Source of the DNA: Oceanisphaera avium
Lineage (GTDB): Bacteria > Pseudomonadota > Gammaproteobacteria > Enterobacterales > Aeromonadaceae
Reading direction: 5' to 3'
DNA length: 64,000 nucleotides
Assembly (NCBI RefSeq): GCF_002157875.1
Contig: NZ_CP021376.1
Coordinates: forward strand, 2,148,501 to 2,212,500
A program made the translations under genes and the position numbers. The notes under the pieces were generated by a model that saw only the letters and a program-made list of their open reading frames with translations, was not told the origin of the DNA and ran no database searches. Shown here piece by piece: positions 28,605 through 39,227 of this stretch. Numbering within the stretch: position 1 is the first letter of the stretch; every line of letters begins with the position of its first letter.

Positions 28605-31600
28605 TCGGTAATGATCACCCGCCCGGCGTCGGTTTGCGCGCGATAGGCTGGGCGATACATGTCTTCTACCGAGGCCGCCGGGTGATGAAACTCACCGGGC
28701 GATACGGCACGCACCACATAGGCTAAACGCAGCGTATTAGTGCCAGACCAATCGACTTGGGATATAAAGCGGTCTTGGCGAAATTCGCTGTGCTCGATAT
28801 TACTGTGCACGTCCAGCCACTCTAAGCTGCCCACTTCGCCGCCACGCAACAGATTAGGGTTATCAATCTCAAAGCCCGCTGGCAAGGGATCGGCCAAAAT
28901 TAAGCGCGCTTGCTCCTTACCAAAGGGGATCACCTCCAGCACGGCCACCAGACGCTCACCCGCTTTTACTGGGTTATCTAAGTCGGCTGGGCTGCCGTCC
29001 ATCTGGTAATAGCTGCGAGTAATGGCATAACCATTACCGGTGGCAGGCTTAGGTACCTTAGGCACGCCATAGGTGGTTAGGGTTAAGGTGGTGGCTTGGT
29101 TGGTGCCATTATCCAGCCGCATCTCGCCACTATCATCGGCCTTGAGTACGCGCACTAAGGGACCCGTCACCGGCTTACCGTTTAGGGTGATCCCCTCCCC
29201 CCGGGCTGCTCAATTAAGGCGTTGGCCGCCAATAAGGTCCAGCTGGCTTCTTGAGTGGATAAACTACCCCCATCGGGGCGCAGGCTTAAGGCTAACTCTT
29301 CGGCGTCTACCGCCTTGGATTTCGCTTGGGTGGCCAACGTCAGCACCGCCGCCACATCGCGACGACGACTGCCGTAATCGCTGCGATAAATTTGTGCCTC
29401 GGTCAGGGATTCATAACCCGCCACTCGCGCACCGGCTTTACTAAACATGACATCGGCACGCTGTTGATCGCCATAACTGGCCAAGGCCGCCGCCAGCTGC
29501 GCTTGGGCAATGGGCGTGGCAAAGGCATCGCCTTTAACATCGGCGTAGTAACGTAAGTCACCTATGGTGGCCGCCCCTTCGCGGGCCAATACCATCAACG
29601 CATAGGCCAAGGCCTCGCCGCCCTTATCGAAGTCGGCGGTGTAGTTGACGCGGTTACGCAAGTTATCCAGTGCCGAGCGCAATGCCACCTCGGGCACGTT
29701 ATGGCCTTGGGCCTTGGCCCGACTTAAGAAGTCGGTGACATAAGCATCGAGCCAAAAATCCCCCGAGCTGGGTCCCCATAAGCCAAAGCCACCTTCGGCG
29801 CTTTGGTTGGTCAGCACTTCGCTAACTGCATGACTGATACGCTTAGGTAAGTCTTCTGCCCCTTTTAGATTCATGGCCTTGGCCACTTGATCGAAGTACA
29901 GCAGCGGTAACGCGCGCGAGGTGACTTGCTCGGTACAACCGTAAGGATAACGGTCTAAGCTGGCCAACAAGCCCGGTACATCTAAGCGCGCTATGGGTCC
30001 CACCGACAAGGTAGCCAGCCCTGAGCCCGGCGCAAAGTCGGCAAAGGCGTCTTGGTTAAGGGTGAAACTATCACCGGCGGCCAATTGCAGACGTTGGGTA
30101 TGGGACACTTCAGGATCGCCATTGTGAATAGGTATTAGCAACTCTTTGATTAACTTTTTACCATCGGGCGTAATGAGCGTGACCGTCACCGTTTGCAGCC
30201 CCTCGGCGCCTGCGGTAATGGGCACGCTAAACTTAGCCTTGCCGCCTTTAGCTAACTCAAATTCCTTAGGTACGCTACCCAGCGTTAAGTCTGTGGCGGT
30301 TACGGCTAAGCCCATCTTGCCCGCAGGTCCAGTAGCGTGCACCACTTCCAGCAACAGCCGACTTTCATCTTGGGGTGACATAAAGCGCGGGATTGAGGCG
30401 GTGACCACCACGGGATCTCGTACCAGCACTTCGGCATCCGCTTGGCCAACGGCGGTGTCAGACCAAACCACAGCCATCACCTTAACGGTGCCATTAAAGG
30501 AGGGCATATCAAAGGTAGCGCGGGCGTAACCGTCTTTATCGACCGTTACCGGGCCGGTAAAATAGGCTACTAGCTCTTCGGTAGGCGGCGGCGCTTGCAT
30601 ACGCGCTTGGGCGGCGGCATCACCGCCGGAGCGCACCGTGCCTGCCGCACCACTTAGGCCATCGATTAAACGGCCATATAAGTCACGCATACCTACCCCC
30701 AGCTTGCGCTGGCCAAAGTAGTGGCCTTTAGGATCTGGGGATTTAAAGGCGGTGAGATTTAAAATGCCGACATCCACCGCCGCTATGGTGGCGTAGGCGG
30801 TGTCACCGCGCGTTAAGCCATCTACTTTGAGGGCAATGTCCATGGGGCCCCGAGGCGCCACTTCATCCGCCACTTCAATGGTGGCCGTTAAGGCTTTGTT
30901 GCCCGGCGCTATGCTGGCATGAGCCAAGCCTAAGGCGCGGGCCGGATTACGCCCCGCTGCCACATCCATGGGTCTTAATACGGTCGCAGACACATAGACG
31001 CCCGTGCCCCAGTCGTCGGTCACATCTAGCTTAATGGTATTTTCGCCAGCCTTAACGTCGACCACCTTCATGCTGACCAATTGATTAGATAATACATACA
31101 CCAGCGCCTTGCCGGCTGCTCTGGGCACTAAACGTAATTGCGCCACCTCGCCCGGTCTATAGGCCGGCTTATCCAAAGATAATTCCAGCGTATCTGGGCT
31201 GCTGGTTACGTCGGCCGGCGCATACCAGCCCGCATAAAAGCGACGTGAGGTAGTGGCATCACCGCCATCGGCTTGGCGCACCACAAGTTCATACTCGCCC
31301 CAATCGACTTGGGCGGCTATGGTGGCGGCCTTGGCTAAATCGGCACGGCCCTCGGCCACCCGCTCGCGACTGGTGATCGGCTGCCAGCGCCAGTTACCGT
31401 ATTCTTGATACCACTGATAACGGGTTTCAATGCGCGATAATTCCCAGGTTACCGCCATGGCGGTGGGGCTTTCATCTGCACCTATCGCCAGTAAAGAAAA
31501 TTGTGCCTGGCTGCCTTGTTTCACCACCTCATCAAATAAGGGTTTTACGCCTATCATGGCCGCACTGGGTTGCAGCGTACGGGTTAAGCGGCGCTCCACC

Positions 31601-34113
31601 GGACGGCCCGAGCCTTCGGCTACGCGCGCCGCTACCGTTATTTGCAGCGGACGTAAGGGGTCTGTGACATCGGGCAGCGATAAATTCACCTCGGCGCGGC
31701 CTTGGTCATCGGTAGTTTGGCCGCTAAAGCTTTGCATTTGAGTTTTAAAGGGCTCATCTGCGCGGCCAAATTGGTAGCCCGGGAAGGCGGCTAAGCCCGA
31801 GGCGGCACTTAAGGTGACCTCGCCTTCTACGCTTAAATCGCTACCGATAGCACCAAATAAATACCTGGCATCCAGCGTCAGTTTGGGACTGTCGCCCAAG
31901 CGCACCGGGCTATCGGGTAAGTTGAGCGTAAAATCGATACGCTCCGGTAAGAAGTCTTCCACCAAGAAGGTTTGTGCCGCCAGATCCGGGGCTTCTAAAT
32001 CCGCTTTTAGCTCCAAGAGCCATAAGCCACGGGGGGCACTGTCGACAATGGGCAGTGCAAATACATGGCCACCACCGCCGGCATCGTCCGCCACCACGCG
32101 GGCGTATTCTACGCCATCTGGGCGTTTCACTATGGCGGTAAGCGGCATGCCCACTATCGCCTTAGCTTGGGCATCACGGCTTAAGGCCGTGGCATACACG
32201 GTTTCACCGGCCCGATAGGCGCCGCGGTCTGTGGTTAAAAATACATCTATGGGAGGGGCCGGCTCACGGCCTTCCACGCCGCGATCTGATAGGTCAAATT
32301 CCGGATCGGTTAACGACAAGAAGGCCATATCAGCTGGGGGTTCTTGGCCAGGGCCTGCCTTAGTACTGCCTTCTTTGGCCACTACCATGGCCGGTGCTTG
32401 GGCGCCTAGGCCTCGGGTCAAGGCCGCGGGAAAATGAGCATAGCCTTGGTTATCCGTGACAGCCGTGCCTAACACTTCGTTGCTACGACTAAGCAATTCC
32501 ACCTTCACATTGGTCTTGGCGTCGGCCGTGCCTAAGCTGCGCACCACCACATGCAAACCGTCGGTGCCGCTTAAGGTGCTAATGCCTAAATCGGACACCA
32601 CAAACCACTGCCAGGCCGGTGTAACGTCATAGCTTTCTTTACCGGGCATGCTGGCGCGCAGCGCGAAAATGCCGGCACCTTGGCCGGCCAAGGCTTCCGC
32701 CATCGGCAAGCGGGTGGTCATGTCGCGATTCACTTCCATGGCCAGCTCCGCATGGCCTTGCCAAATTTCGGCGCCTACGTCACTGGAAAATTCATCTTCA
32801 CGCCAATAGGACATAGGCTCCCCAAAGTATTCACTTTGGATGGCGCGCAGGATATTGCGGTCCGTTACTTTAAACAGCGTTAAATCTGCCTTGGCGGTAT
32901 TGACGGCTTCTATGGGCAAGGCTGCATTGTCACCCACTTTTGGTAACACATAGGCGCGGCCCGGAAAGCGCAAGCTAGGGGTACGGTCTCGCACATAGGC
33001 GGTAATAGTGACTGGCTTCCCTGTGGTCTGGCCATCGGCGGCCGGAATGCCGGCGCGAAAGATTAACTTATGGCGGGCACCGTGGTCCACGCCTTCGACG
33101 CACAGCATTTGGTCACCGGTTTTTTCTACGGTGAGGCCTTTTTCATCGAACTGTACAAACTTATTAAAGTCAACATCGGTTTTGGCAAGATCATCAGAAA
33201 ACTGCACACAAATACGCGGTCGTGCGCTGTCGGCTTGCACATCATGCTCGATAATTCTAAAGCCATATTTACCAATGGCAGTATCGAGGGCGATTTGGGT
33301 GTTAGCTCGGGACTCTATTTGCAGGGCGAGGCGCAGCGCCGGCACCATTTCTAAGCCGCGATCACGCTGCTCGAGAATTTCGGCCATGGTGACCAATAAA
33401 TTATGGCGCAGTGCTGGGCTGTCGGCGCGTAAATAACCATTGATACTGGCGAAGAGTGCTCGTTGTTGCAGTGAGTTTTTGTTACGGCTATCTCTGGCGG
33501 CGGCGCGGCGCAATAAGCTAGCATAGCTAGCCCAATCTTCTGGGGCATCGCTAATATTCACCGCTAACCCCTGATAGGCACTGGCCCGAGACTGATTGCC
33601 GTTGTTGGCTTCTCGCATGGCAGCGGCACGGTACTCGGCACTGGATTTAAGCGCGCCCTCGGTATCGGCCCCATAATTAAAGCTCGCGGCGGCACTGTTT
33701 AAATAGCGCAGCGACAATTTTTCTGCTTGCTCTAGGGCGTTAGTCAGCTCACGAGCGGGTAAGAAGCTTAATTCTGCGCCGCGGGTTTGCGCCAAGGCCA
33801 AGGTAGTCGCGTCCGCAGGCAGCACATACCCCGATAGCGCATCCGCATAATCGAGGGGCTCGCTAAATTCCGCCTTTAAAAAGCAGGAGCCGTTGCTGGA
33901 GTTAAAGGTGATGGCGGCACAGTTGTTAGTGCTCACGCAGGCCCGCTGACAGGCTTCAAAGGTGGTATCAAACAGCGAGCTAATATCGCCGCCGGGCAAG
34001 TCCACATCTTTGGTCATCACAAAGCGCTGGGCTGGAATCACTTCTGCCGCCATGCTTGAACCTAGACTGAGTACCAACAGCACAGCCAAACTTAGACGAC
34101 GAACAATCGACAT
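28601..34113 (-). pseudogene. yfhM: Alpha-2-macroglobulin family protein (YfhM-like), frameshifted near the C-terminus
   Basis: The main frame gives 1643 aa from 34113 to 29182, then stops; a second frame, in step with the C-terminal domain, continues to 28601. They join if one base is added to the C6 run at 29197-29202 (minus-strand G6). The order is signal peptide (about 1-23, no lipobox Cys), a PAN/apple-like domain with four cysteines (about 50-95), macroglobulin domains, the thioester motif GCTEQ, and a receptor-binding-like C-terminal domain. Such proteins trap attacking proteases in the periplasm and work with PBP1C to protect and repair the wall. E. coli YfhM is a lipoprotein without the apple domain, so this is a different subtype. 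G+C is about 60% or more. Confidence 0.88.
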
Positions 34114-34264
34114 AGTAGAATCCTTTCTTTTATTTCGTTATGCACTCACCTAAGTAGGCTGTTACGGCCTTGCTTTAGCTCGCCTGTTAGCGGGGTGTTC
34201 TCTTGGCCTTGTTAAGCCCATCTATAGTAGGCACTAACTTAATAAATTGCTGTGACAGGGCTAT

Positions 34265-34298
34265 AAAAAAGCACCGAGTGTTAGGCTCGGTGCTTTTT
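34265..34298. terminator. Bidirectional terminator past uvrD
   Basis: Stem GCACCGAG (34271-34278) / CTCGGTGC (34286-34293), flanked by A6 and T5. It lies downstream of uvrD on the minus strand and separates it from the alpha-2-macroglobulin gene. Confidence 0.9.
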
Positions 34299-34345
34299 GG
34301 CAAGTTAGTAAGGGGGAGTGATGGCTTCACTCTTCACGATTTAAA

Positions 34346-36514
34346 TTACAGCGCTTCTAATCGCGCATACGCGGTGACTAGCCACTTGCTACCGCCATCT
34401 GCAAATTGGACTTGCACGCGGCTATGAGCCTCAGCGCCTTCAAAATTTAACACCACGCCTTCACCAAACTTAGGATGAGCCACCCGCTGCCCTAAACGAA
34501 AACCGGTTTCATTAAAGGTGTCCTGTACGCGGTCTTGACTGAAACGGCCATTAGGCATAGCACGACTGACACTGGCTTTAAGGCGCACTTCTTCTAAACA
34601 ATCCTGTGGCAGCTCTTTAATAAAGCGACTGGGACGATGGAACATTTCTTTACCATAGACGCGCCGCGTTTCGGCATGGCTAATAAATAGCTTACTCATG
34701 GCTCGCGTCATGCCCACATAAGCGAGACGGCGCTCTTCTTCCAGGCGCTGGCTTTCTTCTGCAGACTGCTGGCTGGGAAACATGCCCTCTTCTACGCCCA
34801 CCATAAATACCAGCGGGAATTCCAAGCCTTTGGCCGAGTGCAGCGTCATGAGTTGCACCGCATCATCAAACTGATCCGCTTGATTTTCACCGGCCTCTAA
34901 GGCCGCATGAGATAAAAACGCCGACAGCAAAGACATATCATCGTCTTCTGAGGGCAAAAACTGGCGAGTCGCACTCACCAGCTCTTCTAAGTTTTCTACC
35001 CTTGCCTGGGCTTTTTCGCCGCGCTCCGCCTGATACATGGCTTTTAAACCCGAAGTCTCTATCACGCGGTCCGTTTGTACATGTAGCGGCAATTCACGAG
35101 TATCATCTTCTAGCTGGTTAATTAATGCTAAGAAGCGACTGACCGCAGTAGCGGCGCGTCCCGCCAAGACTTTCTCTTCAACTAACGCCCACGCCGCTTG
35201 CCACATAGTGAGTTGGCGCTCGCGCGCAGCAGCGCGAATAATACCTAAGGTACGCTCGCCTATACCGCGGGTGGGCGTATTGACGATGCGCTCAAAAGCG
35301 GCTTCATCACCACGATTATTCATTAAGCGCAGATAACTGAGCGCGTCTTTAATTTCTTGGCGCTCAAAGAAACGCAAGCCGCCATAAATACGATAAGGTA
35401 GACGCGCTTGAATTAAGGCCTCTTCTAATACTCGTGATTGCGCATTATTGCGATATAAGATAGCCGCTTCACTTAAGTCATTATCCTGTTGCTGCCATTG
35501 CTGGATTTGTGACACCACAAACCGCGCTTCATCTACTTCGTTATAGGCGCCATATACAGATATCGGCTCGCCTTGCTCGCCTTCGGTCCACAGCTCTTTA
35601 CCCATGCGCTCCATATTATTAGCAATCAAGCTATTAGCGGCTTTTAGGATAGTGGCACTGGAGCGATAATTTTGTTCAAGTCGGATGGTGGCCGAGCCGG
35701 GAAAGTCTTGTAAGAAACGAGCAATGTTTTCCACTTTCGCCCCGCGCCAGCCATAAATGGACTGGTCATCATCACCCACTATCATGACATTGGCTTGGCT
35801 GCCGGCTAGCATTTGCAGCCACGCATATTGAATGCTGTTGGTATCTTGAAATTCATCCACCAAAATATGGCGAAAGCGGTCTTGGTAGTGAGCTAAAATA
35901 TGCGGTTTGTAGAGCCAGAGCTCATGCGCGCGCAGTAATAGCTCGGCGAAGTCGACTAAGCCAGCACGGTCGCAGGTTTCTTGATAAACCTGATAAATAC
36001 GCTGGTAAGTTTGTTGCACCGGATCATGCAAGACTTGAATATCTTTTGGGCGTAAACCTTCATCTTTGCGGGCATTAATAAAGCCTGCTGCTTGGCGCGG
36101 TGGCCACTGCTTTTCATCTAAATTCATGCCTTTAAGGATACGGCGCAGTAAGCGCTGCTGATCATCGGAGTCGAGTATTTGAAAGTCTTGCGGCAGTTTA
36201 GCATCCAGATGATGAGCGCGTAGTAAACGGTGAGCAAGACCGTGAAAGGTGCCCAGCCACAGGCCAAATAAGCGTCCGCCTAATAACTTCTCTACTCGGG
36301 AGCGCATTTCGGCAGAAGCTTTATTAGTAAAGGTTACCGCCAAAATAGCCGACGCCGGCACCTGCTCTACTTGCATTAACCAGGCAATGCGATGCACCAG
36401 CACCCGAGTTTTGCCACTGCCTGCTCCCGCCAGCACTAGCATATTCTGGGCGGGAGCGGCCACCGCCTCTCGTTGCTCGTCGTTCATGCCGTCAAGCAGG
36501 CTGGAAACATCCAT
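34346..36514 (-). CDS. uvrD: DNA helicase II UvrD
   Basis: 722 aa, superfamily 1A helicase. Walker A is AGAGSGKTRVL near 29-39, motif Ia FTNKASAEMR, Walker B VDEFQDTN, and motif III DDQSIYGWRGA. Motif V/VI region is TLHSAKGLEFPLVF and LAYVGMTRA. The C-terminal Tudor-like tail ends in LGQRVAHPKFGEG and following residues, which binds RNA polymerase in homologues. It acts in mismatch repair, nucleotide excision repair and dismantling of RecA filaments. AGGAG precedes the ATG. It is the last gene of the lysA-dapF-xerC-yigB-uvrD series but is separated from yigB by a 248-bp repeat-bearing spacer. Confidence 0.98.
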   Translation of the reverse strand: MDVSSLLDGMNDEQREAVAAPAQNMLVLAGAGSGKTRVLVHRIAWLMQVEQVPASAILAVTFTNKASAEMRSRVEKLLGGRLFGLWLGTFHGLAHRLLRAHHLDAKLPQDFQILDSDDQQRLLRRILKGMNLDEKQWPPRQAAGFINARKDEGLRPKDIQVLHDPVQQTYQRIYQVYQETCDRAGLVDFAELLLRAHELWLYKPHILAHYQDRFRHILVDEFQDTNSIQYAWLQMLAGSQANVMIVGDDDQSIYGWRGAKVENIARFLQDFPGSATIRLEQNYRSSATILKAANSLIANNMERMGKELWTEGEQGEPISVYGAYNEVDEARFVVSQIQQWQQQDNDLSEAAILYRNNAQSRVLEEALIQARLPYRIYGGLRFFERQEIKDALSYLRLMNNRGDEAAFERIVNTPTRGIGERTLGIIRAAARERQLTMWQAAWALVEEKVLAGRAATAVSRFLALINQLEDDTRELPLHVQTDRVIETSGLKAMYQAERGEKAQARVENLEELVSATRQFLPSEDDDMSLLSAFLSHAALEAGENQADQFDDAVQLMTLHSAKGLEFPLVFMVGVEEGMFPSQQSAEESQRLEEERRLAYVGMTRAMSKLFISHAETRRVYGKEMFHRPSRFIKELPQDCLEEVRLKASVSRAMPNGRFSQDRVQDTFNETGFRLGQRVAHPKFGEGVVLNFEGAEAHSRVQVQFADGGSKWLVTAYARLEAL

Positions 36515-36569
36515 TACAACTCCTGATTAGTATTAATTCGCCGTAACTTTAAGATATAAAAGCATTTTC

Positions 36570-36696
36570 GCCACGGAATACACGGACGTAGAGCAAAGAT
36601 AGAATAGTGAAATGTATATATATAAAGATCGTATCAACTAAAAAATCATCTTTCGTGAGTTTGCTCTTTTCCGTGTTGTTCTGTGTATTCCGTGGC
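36570..36696. repeat. Fold-back (MITE-like) repeat between yigB and uvrD
   Basis: Perfect 14-bp terminal inverted repeats GCCACGGAATACAC (36570-36583) and GTGTATTCCGTGGC (36683-36696) enclose about 100 bp. Further inner complementarity (GAGCAAA at 36591 with TTTGCTC at 36659-36665) allows a long hairpin. The right end continues into AAAGAAGT, a segment also seen at 26362-26375. It carries no coding frame. CCACGGAATACACGG-type repeats are familiar from many proteobacterial genomes. Confidence 0.8.
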
Positions 36697-36762
36697 AAAG
36701 AAGTCTTTAATGCCCTGTCTTTCAACAGGTCTCACAGGCGTTATGTGATATTACTGAAGGGA

Positions 36763-37470
36763 TTATAACAGCTCTAGCATTTGCTCCAACCGCTCTAGCT
36801 CTACATGAGGTAAACACTGTAAATCGCCAGTGTGGCGACCTTGGTCATTAAGCCAAATCGCTTGGCAGCCAGCATGCACGGCACCTAAGACATCGGTATT
36901 AATATGATCGCCAATGTGCAGTATTTCATTAATTTGCACGCCCATTTGCTCGGCCAAAGTGTTAAACATATCGGCGGCAGGTTTCATGCGGCCATCGATA
37001 CCGGCGCGCAGTACTGTCTTAAAGTAAGGCGCTAACGGCGTGTGCGCTATGGGCAGGTTGCCATTGGTGATCACCGCCAACGGATAGCGCTGAGCTAGCT
37101 CGGTTAATACTTGGTGGCTCATGTCTGGCACAGTTATTTTACCGCGCTCAGTTAAAAAGCCTTGGTAAAACTCTTCTGCTAGCTCGCCAGCGGCGCGCTC
37201 ACTTAAGCCTTGCTGTTGTAGGCCATGGGTTAAGATGCGCAAGCGCAGCGCACTCACATCGTGAGCCAGCTCCGGCTCGCTCACCAATAGTTGGCGTTTA
37301 ATAGTGGCAAGCGACTCTTTGCTTAATAACGTGGACTCAGGTCGATGATTTTTAAGTGTCTGCAATAGCCAAGCTTCGGCGGCTGTTATCACGGGCACGT
37401 TATCGTATAAGGTGTCATCAAGATCAAAGCTAATCACCTTGACCGGCATCAGTCGTTTATAAAAGCGCAT
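36763..37470 (-). CDS. yigB: HAD-family phosphatase YigB (FMN/riboflavin pathway)
   Basis: 235 aa, HAD superfamily. Motif I is FDLDDTLYD (about 15-23), motif II ITNGN, motif III Lys in RMKPAADMF, and motif IV HIGDHINTDVLGA. E. coli YigB dephosphorylates 5-amino-6-(5-phospho-D-ribitylamino)uracil in riboflavin synthesis. AGGA 5 nt before ATG 37470 supports this start, although an ATG seven codons on is possible. It sits between xerC and uvrD as in E. coli, and both flanking spacers carry repeats. Confidence 0.92.
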   Translation of the reverse strand: MRFYKRLMPVKVISFDLDDTLYDNVPVITAAEAWLLQTLKNHRPESTLLSKESLATIKRQLLVSEPELAHDVSALRLRILTHGLQQQGLSERAAGELAEEFYQGFLTERGKITVPDMSHQVLTELAQRYPLAVITNGNLPIAHTPLAPYFKTVLRAGIDGRMKPAADMFNTLAEQMGVQINEILHIGDHINTDVLGAVHAGCQAIWLNDQGRHTGDLQCLPHVELERLEQMLELL

Positions 37471-37488
37471 AAAATTCCTAAAGGTAGA

Positions 37489-37563
37489 TAACGCCGTACG
37501 CTGTACGTCGTCAGTTAAGAGCTGTGTTGTGTTTAACGTAAAGCGTACAGCGCCAAACGTACC
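37489..37563. repeat. Palindromic repeat between xerC and yigB
   Basis: ACGCCGTACGCTGTACG at the left and CGTAAAGCGTACAGCG at the right are largely inverted copies of a GCGTACAGCGT unit. Similar units recur at 54221-54300 and, more distantly, at 15217-15237. It fills most of the 94-bp xerC-yigB spacer. Confidence 0.5.
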
Positions 37564-37564
37564 G

Positions 37565-38482
37565 CTACTCTTTAGTACGCTTAGCTCTAGGGTGAGCGCT
37601 GTCGTAGGCGTTGGCTAAATGCTGAAAATCAAGATGGGTATAAATTTGCGTGGTGGCTAAGTCGGCATGGCCTAATAACTCTTGTACCGCCCGCAAGTCG
37701 CCGCTGGACTCTAGCATGTGAGTAGCAAATGAATGGCGCAGCTTATGAGGGTGAATATGGCTAGACAACGCCTGCTTACCGCCCCACTCGGCCATACGCA
37801 GCTGCACGCTACGGTGGCTAATGCGTCTTTGCTGTTTACTGACAAACAACGCGAACTGCTCACCGCCGGCGATGGCATCGCGCACCGCTAACCATTTTTC
37901 TAACCATTCAAGCGCCATGCGCCCCACCGGCAAAATGCGCTCTTTATTACCTTTACCGATCACCCGCACTTGGCGTTCTTCAAACTGAATATCGCCTAAG
38001 TTCAAGTCCACTAATTCTGCCAGTCGCAGCCCTGACGAATACATCAACTCCATAATGGCACGGTCACGCACCGCTAACGGATCTGACTCATCGATATTCA
38101 TTAGTTGATGCAGCTCATCAACATCTAAGTTTTTAGGCAGCGGCCGGCCTTGTTTAGGGGCACTCACGCCACGAGCGGGATTAGCTTGCAACTGACCTTG
38201 GATAATCAGCCAGTCGCAAAAGCTGCGCAGTGCACTTAACTGAGTGGCAATGGAGCGTGGCGATAAGCCATTTTTATGCATGCGCGTAGCCAGCCCACGC
38301 ACATGTTGCACCGTTAGCTGTGTCCAAGCGCTAAGTGACAGTTCACTTAATTGCTTAGTCATGACCTTAAGATTACGGCCATAGTTAGCACGGGTATTCA
38401 TACTAAGCTGGCGCTCGATGCGCAAATATTCTAAAAAGCGCTCAATGCTGTCATTAAGATCAGACACGCTAACCAGGCTCAT
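37565..38482 (-). CDS. xerC: Tyrosine recombinase XerC
   Basis: 305 aa. The N-terminal SAM-like core-binding domain spans about 10-95. The catalytic domain has Arg in [24 protein letters not shown] and [14 protein letters not shown], giving the R-K-H-R-H-Y set with Tyr near the end. With XerD it resolves chromosome dimers at dif under FtsK control. It overlaps the DUF484 gene by 14 nt, the conserved dapF-DUF484-xerC arrangement of gammaproteobacteria. All catalytic residues are present. Confidence 0.97.
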   Translation of the reverse strand: MSLVSVSDLNDSIERFLEYLRIERQLSMNTRANYGRNLKVMTKQLSELSLSAWTQLTVQHVRGLATRMHKNGLSPRSIATQLSALRSFCDWLIIQGQLQANPARGVSAPKQGRPLPKNLDVDELHQLMNIDESDPLAVRDRAIMELMYSSGLRLAELVDLNLGDIQFEERQVRVIGKGNKERILPVGRMALEWLEKWLAVRDAIAGGEQFALFVSKQQRRISHRSVQLRMAEWGGKQALSSHIHPHKLRHSFATHMLESSGDLRAVQELLGHADLATTQIYTHLDFQHLANAYDSAHPRAKRTKE

Positions 38483-39227
38483 TTAATTGAGGCTCAACTG
38501 CCACTAACTTGGTTAAGACCCGAGACACCACATCTGCCAGTTGTCTCAACAAAAAGGTATCCATATCGGAGCCATAATGGCTGGCATCGGCACTGCCAAA
38601 GGCTAATAAGCCAAGCTCACCTTGCTCACCTAAGCGAATGAGTGCACAGGAATTGACTAACGAGTGTTGAAATAAACGCAGCTTTTCTTCTTTTCCTAAG
38701 CGCCCTAAGTATTCATTTTGACTGGCCATTCGCTCGCGATATAAGCGCTCTAGCGACTCGCTGGCAAGGGCAGGCGTGCAGGTAATAGTGCGGCTATCTA
38801 AAATTAACCGCACCGCCGCCAAGCGCAATTGGGATTGCAGGGTTTGGCGCAAACACAGCTCGAGTTCAACCACACTTTGGCAATGAAATAGCTGCGGCAT
38901 CAAGTCCATATAGACTCGGAAAATACGCTCATTTTCGCCGGCCACCGTCATCAAAGCCGTAATATCATCTTCCAGATCATAAATACGCAGCCGCTGTTGC
39001 TCTAATTTGGCTTCGACTAAAGACACACTGCCACGGGCTTGATGAGGTAGGCGCAAGTCTTTTAACAACTGCGCATGGCGAGCAAAAAACTCAGGCTCAT
39101 TTTGCAGATATTGCGCCACTTCTACTTCATCGAGCAAAAACGCCCCAGCAGAGGGGCGAGTAATAAGCTCACTGTCCGCACTGGACGCTGAGGTCTCACT
39201 GGTGGCAGCACTAATTATTTTGCTCAT
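38469..39227 (-). CDS. DUF484 family protein (YigA-type, GAF-like)
   Basis: 252 aa. The N-terminal region has [19 protein letters not shown], the hallmark of DUF484, followed by a short coiled coil (about 75-105) and a GAF-like C-terminal half (about 110-245). The function is unproven; its fixed position between dapF and xerC suggests a link to recombination or cell-wall precursor supply. Both ends overlap neighbouring genes (4 nt with dapF, 14 nt with xerC), so translation is probably coupled. Confidence 0.92.
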   Translation of the reverse strand: MSKIISAATSETSASSADSELITRPSAGAFLLDEVEVAQYLQNEPEFFARHAQLLKDLRLPHQARGSVSLVEAKLEQQRLRIYDLEDDITALMTVAGENERIFRVYMDLMPQLFHCQSVVELELCLRQTLQSQLRLAAVRLILDSRTITCTPALASESLERLYRERMASQNEYLGRLGKEEKLRLFQHSLVNSCALIRLGEQGELGLLAFGSADASHYGSDMDTFLLRQLADVVSRVLTKLVAVEPQLNEPG

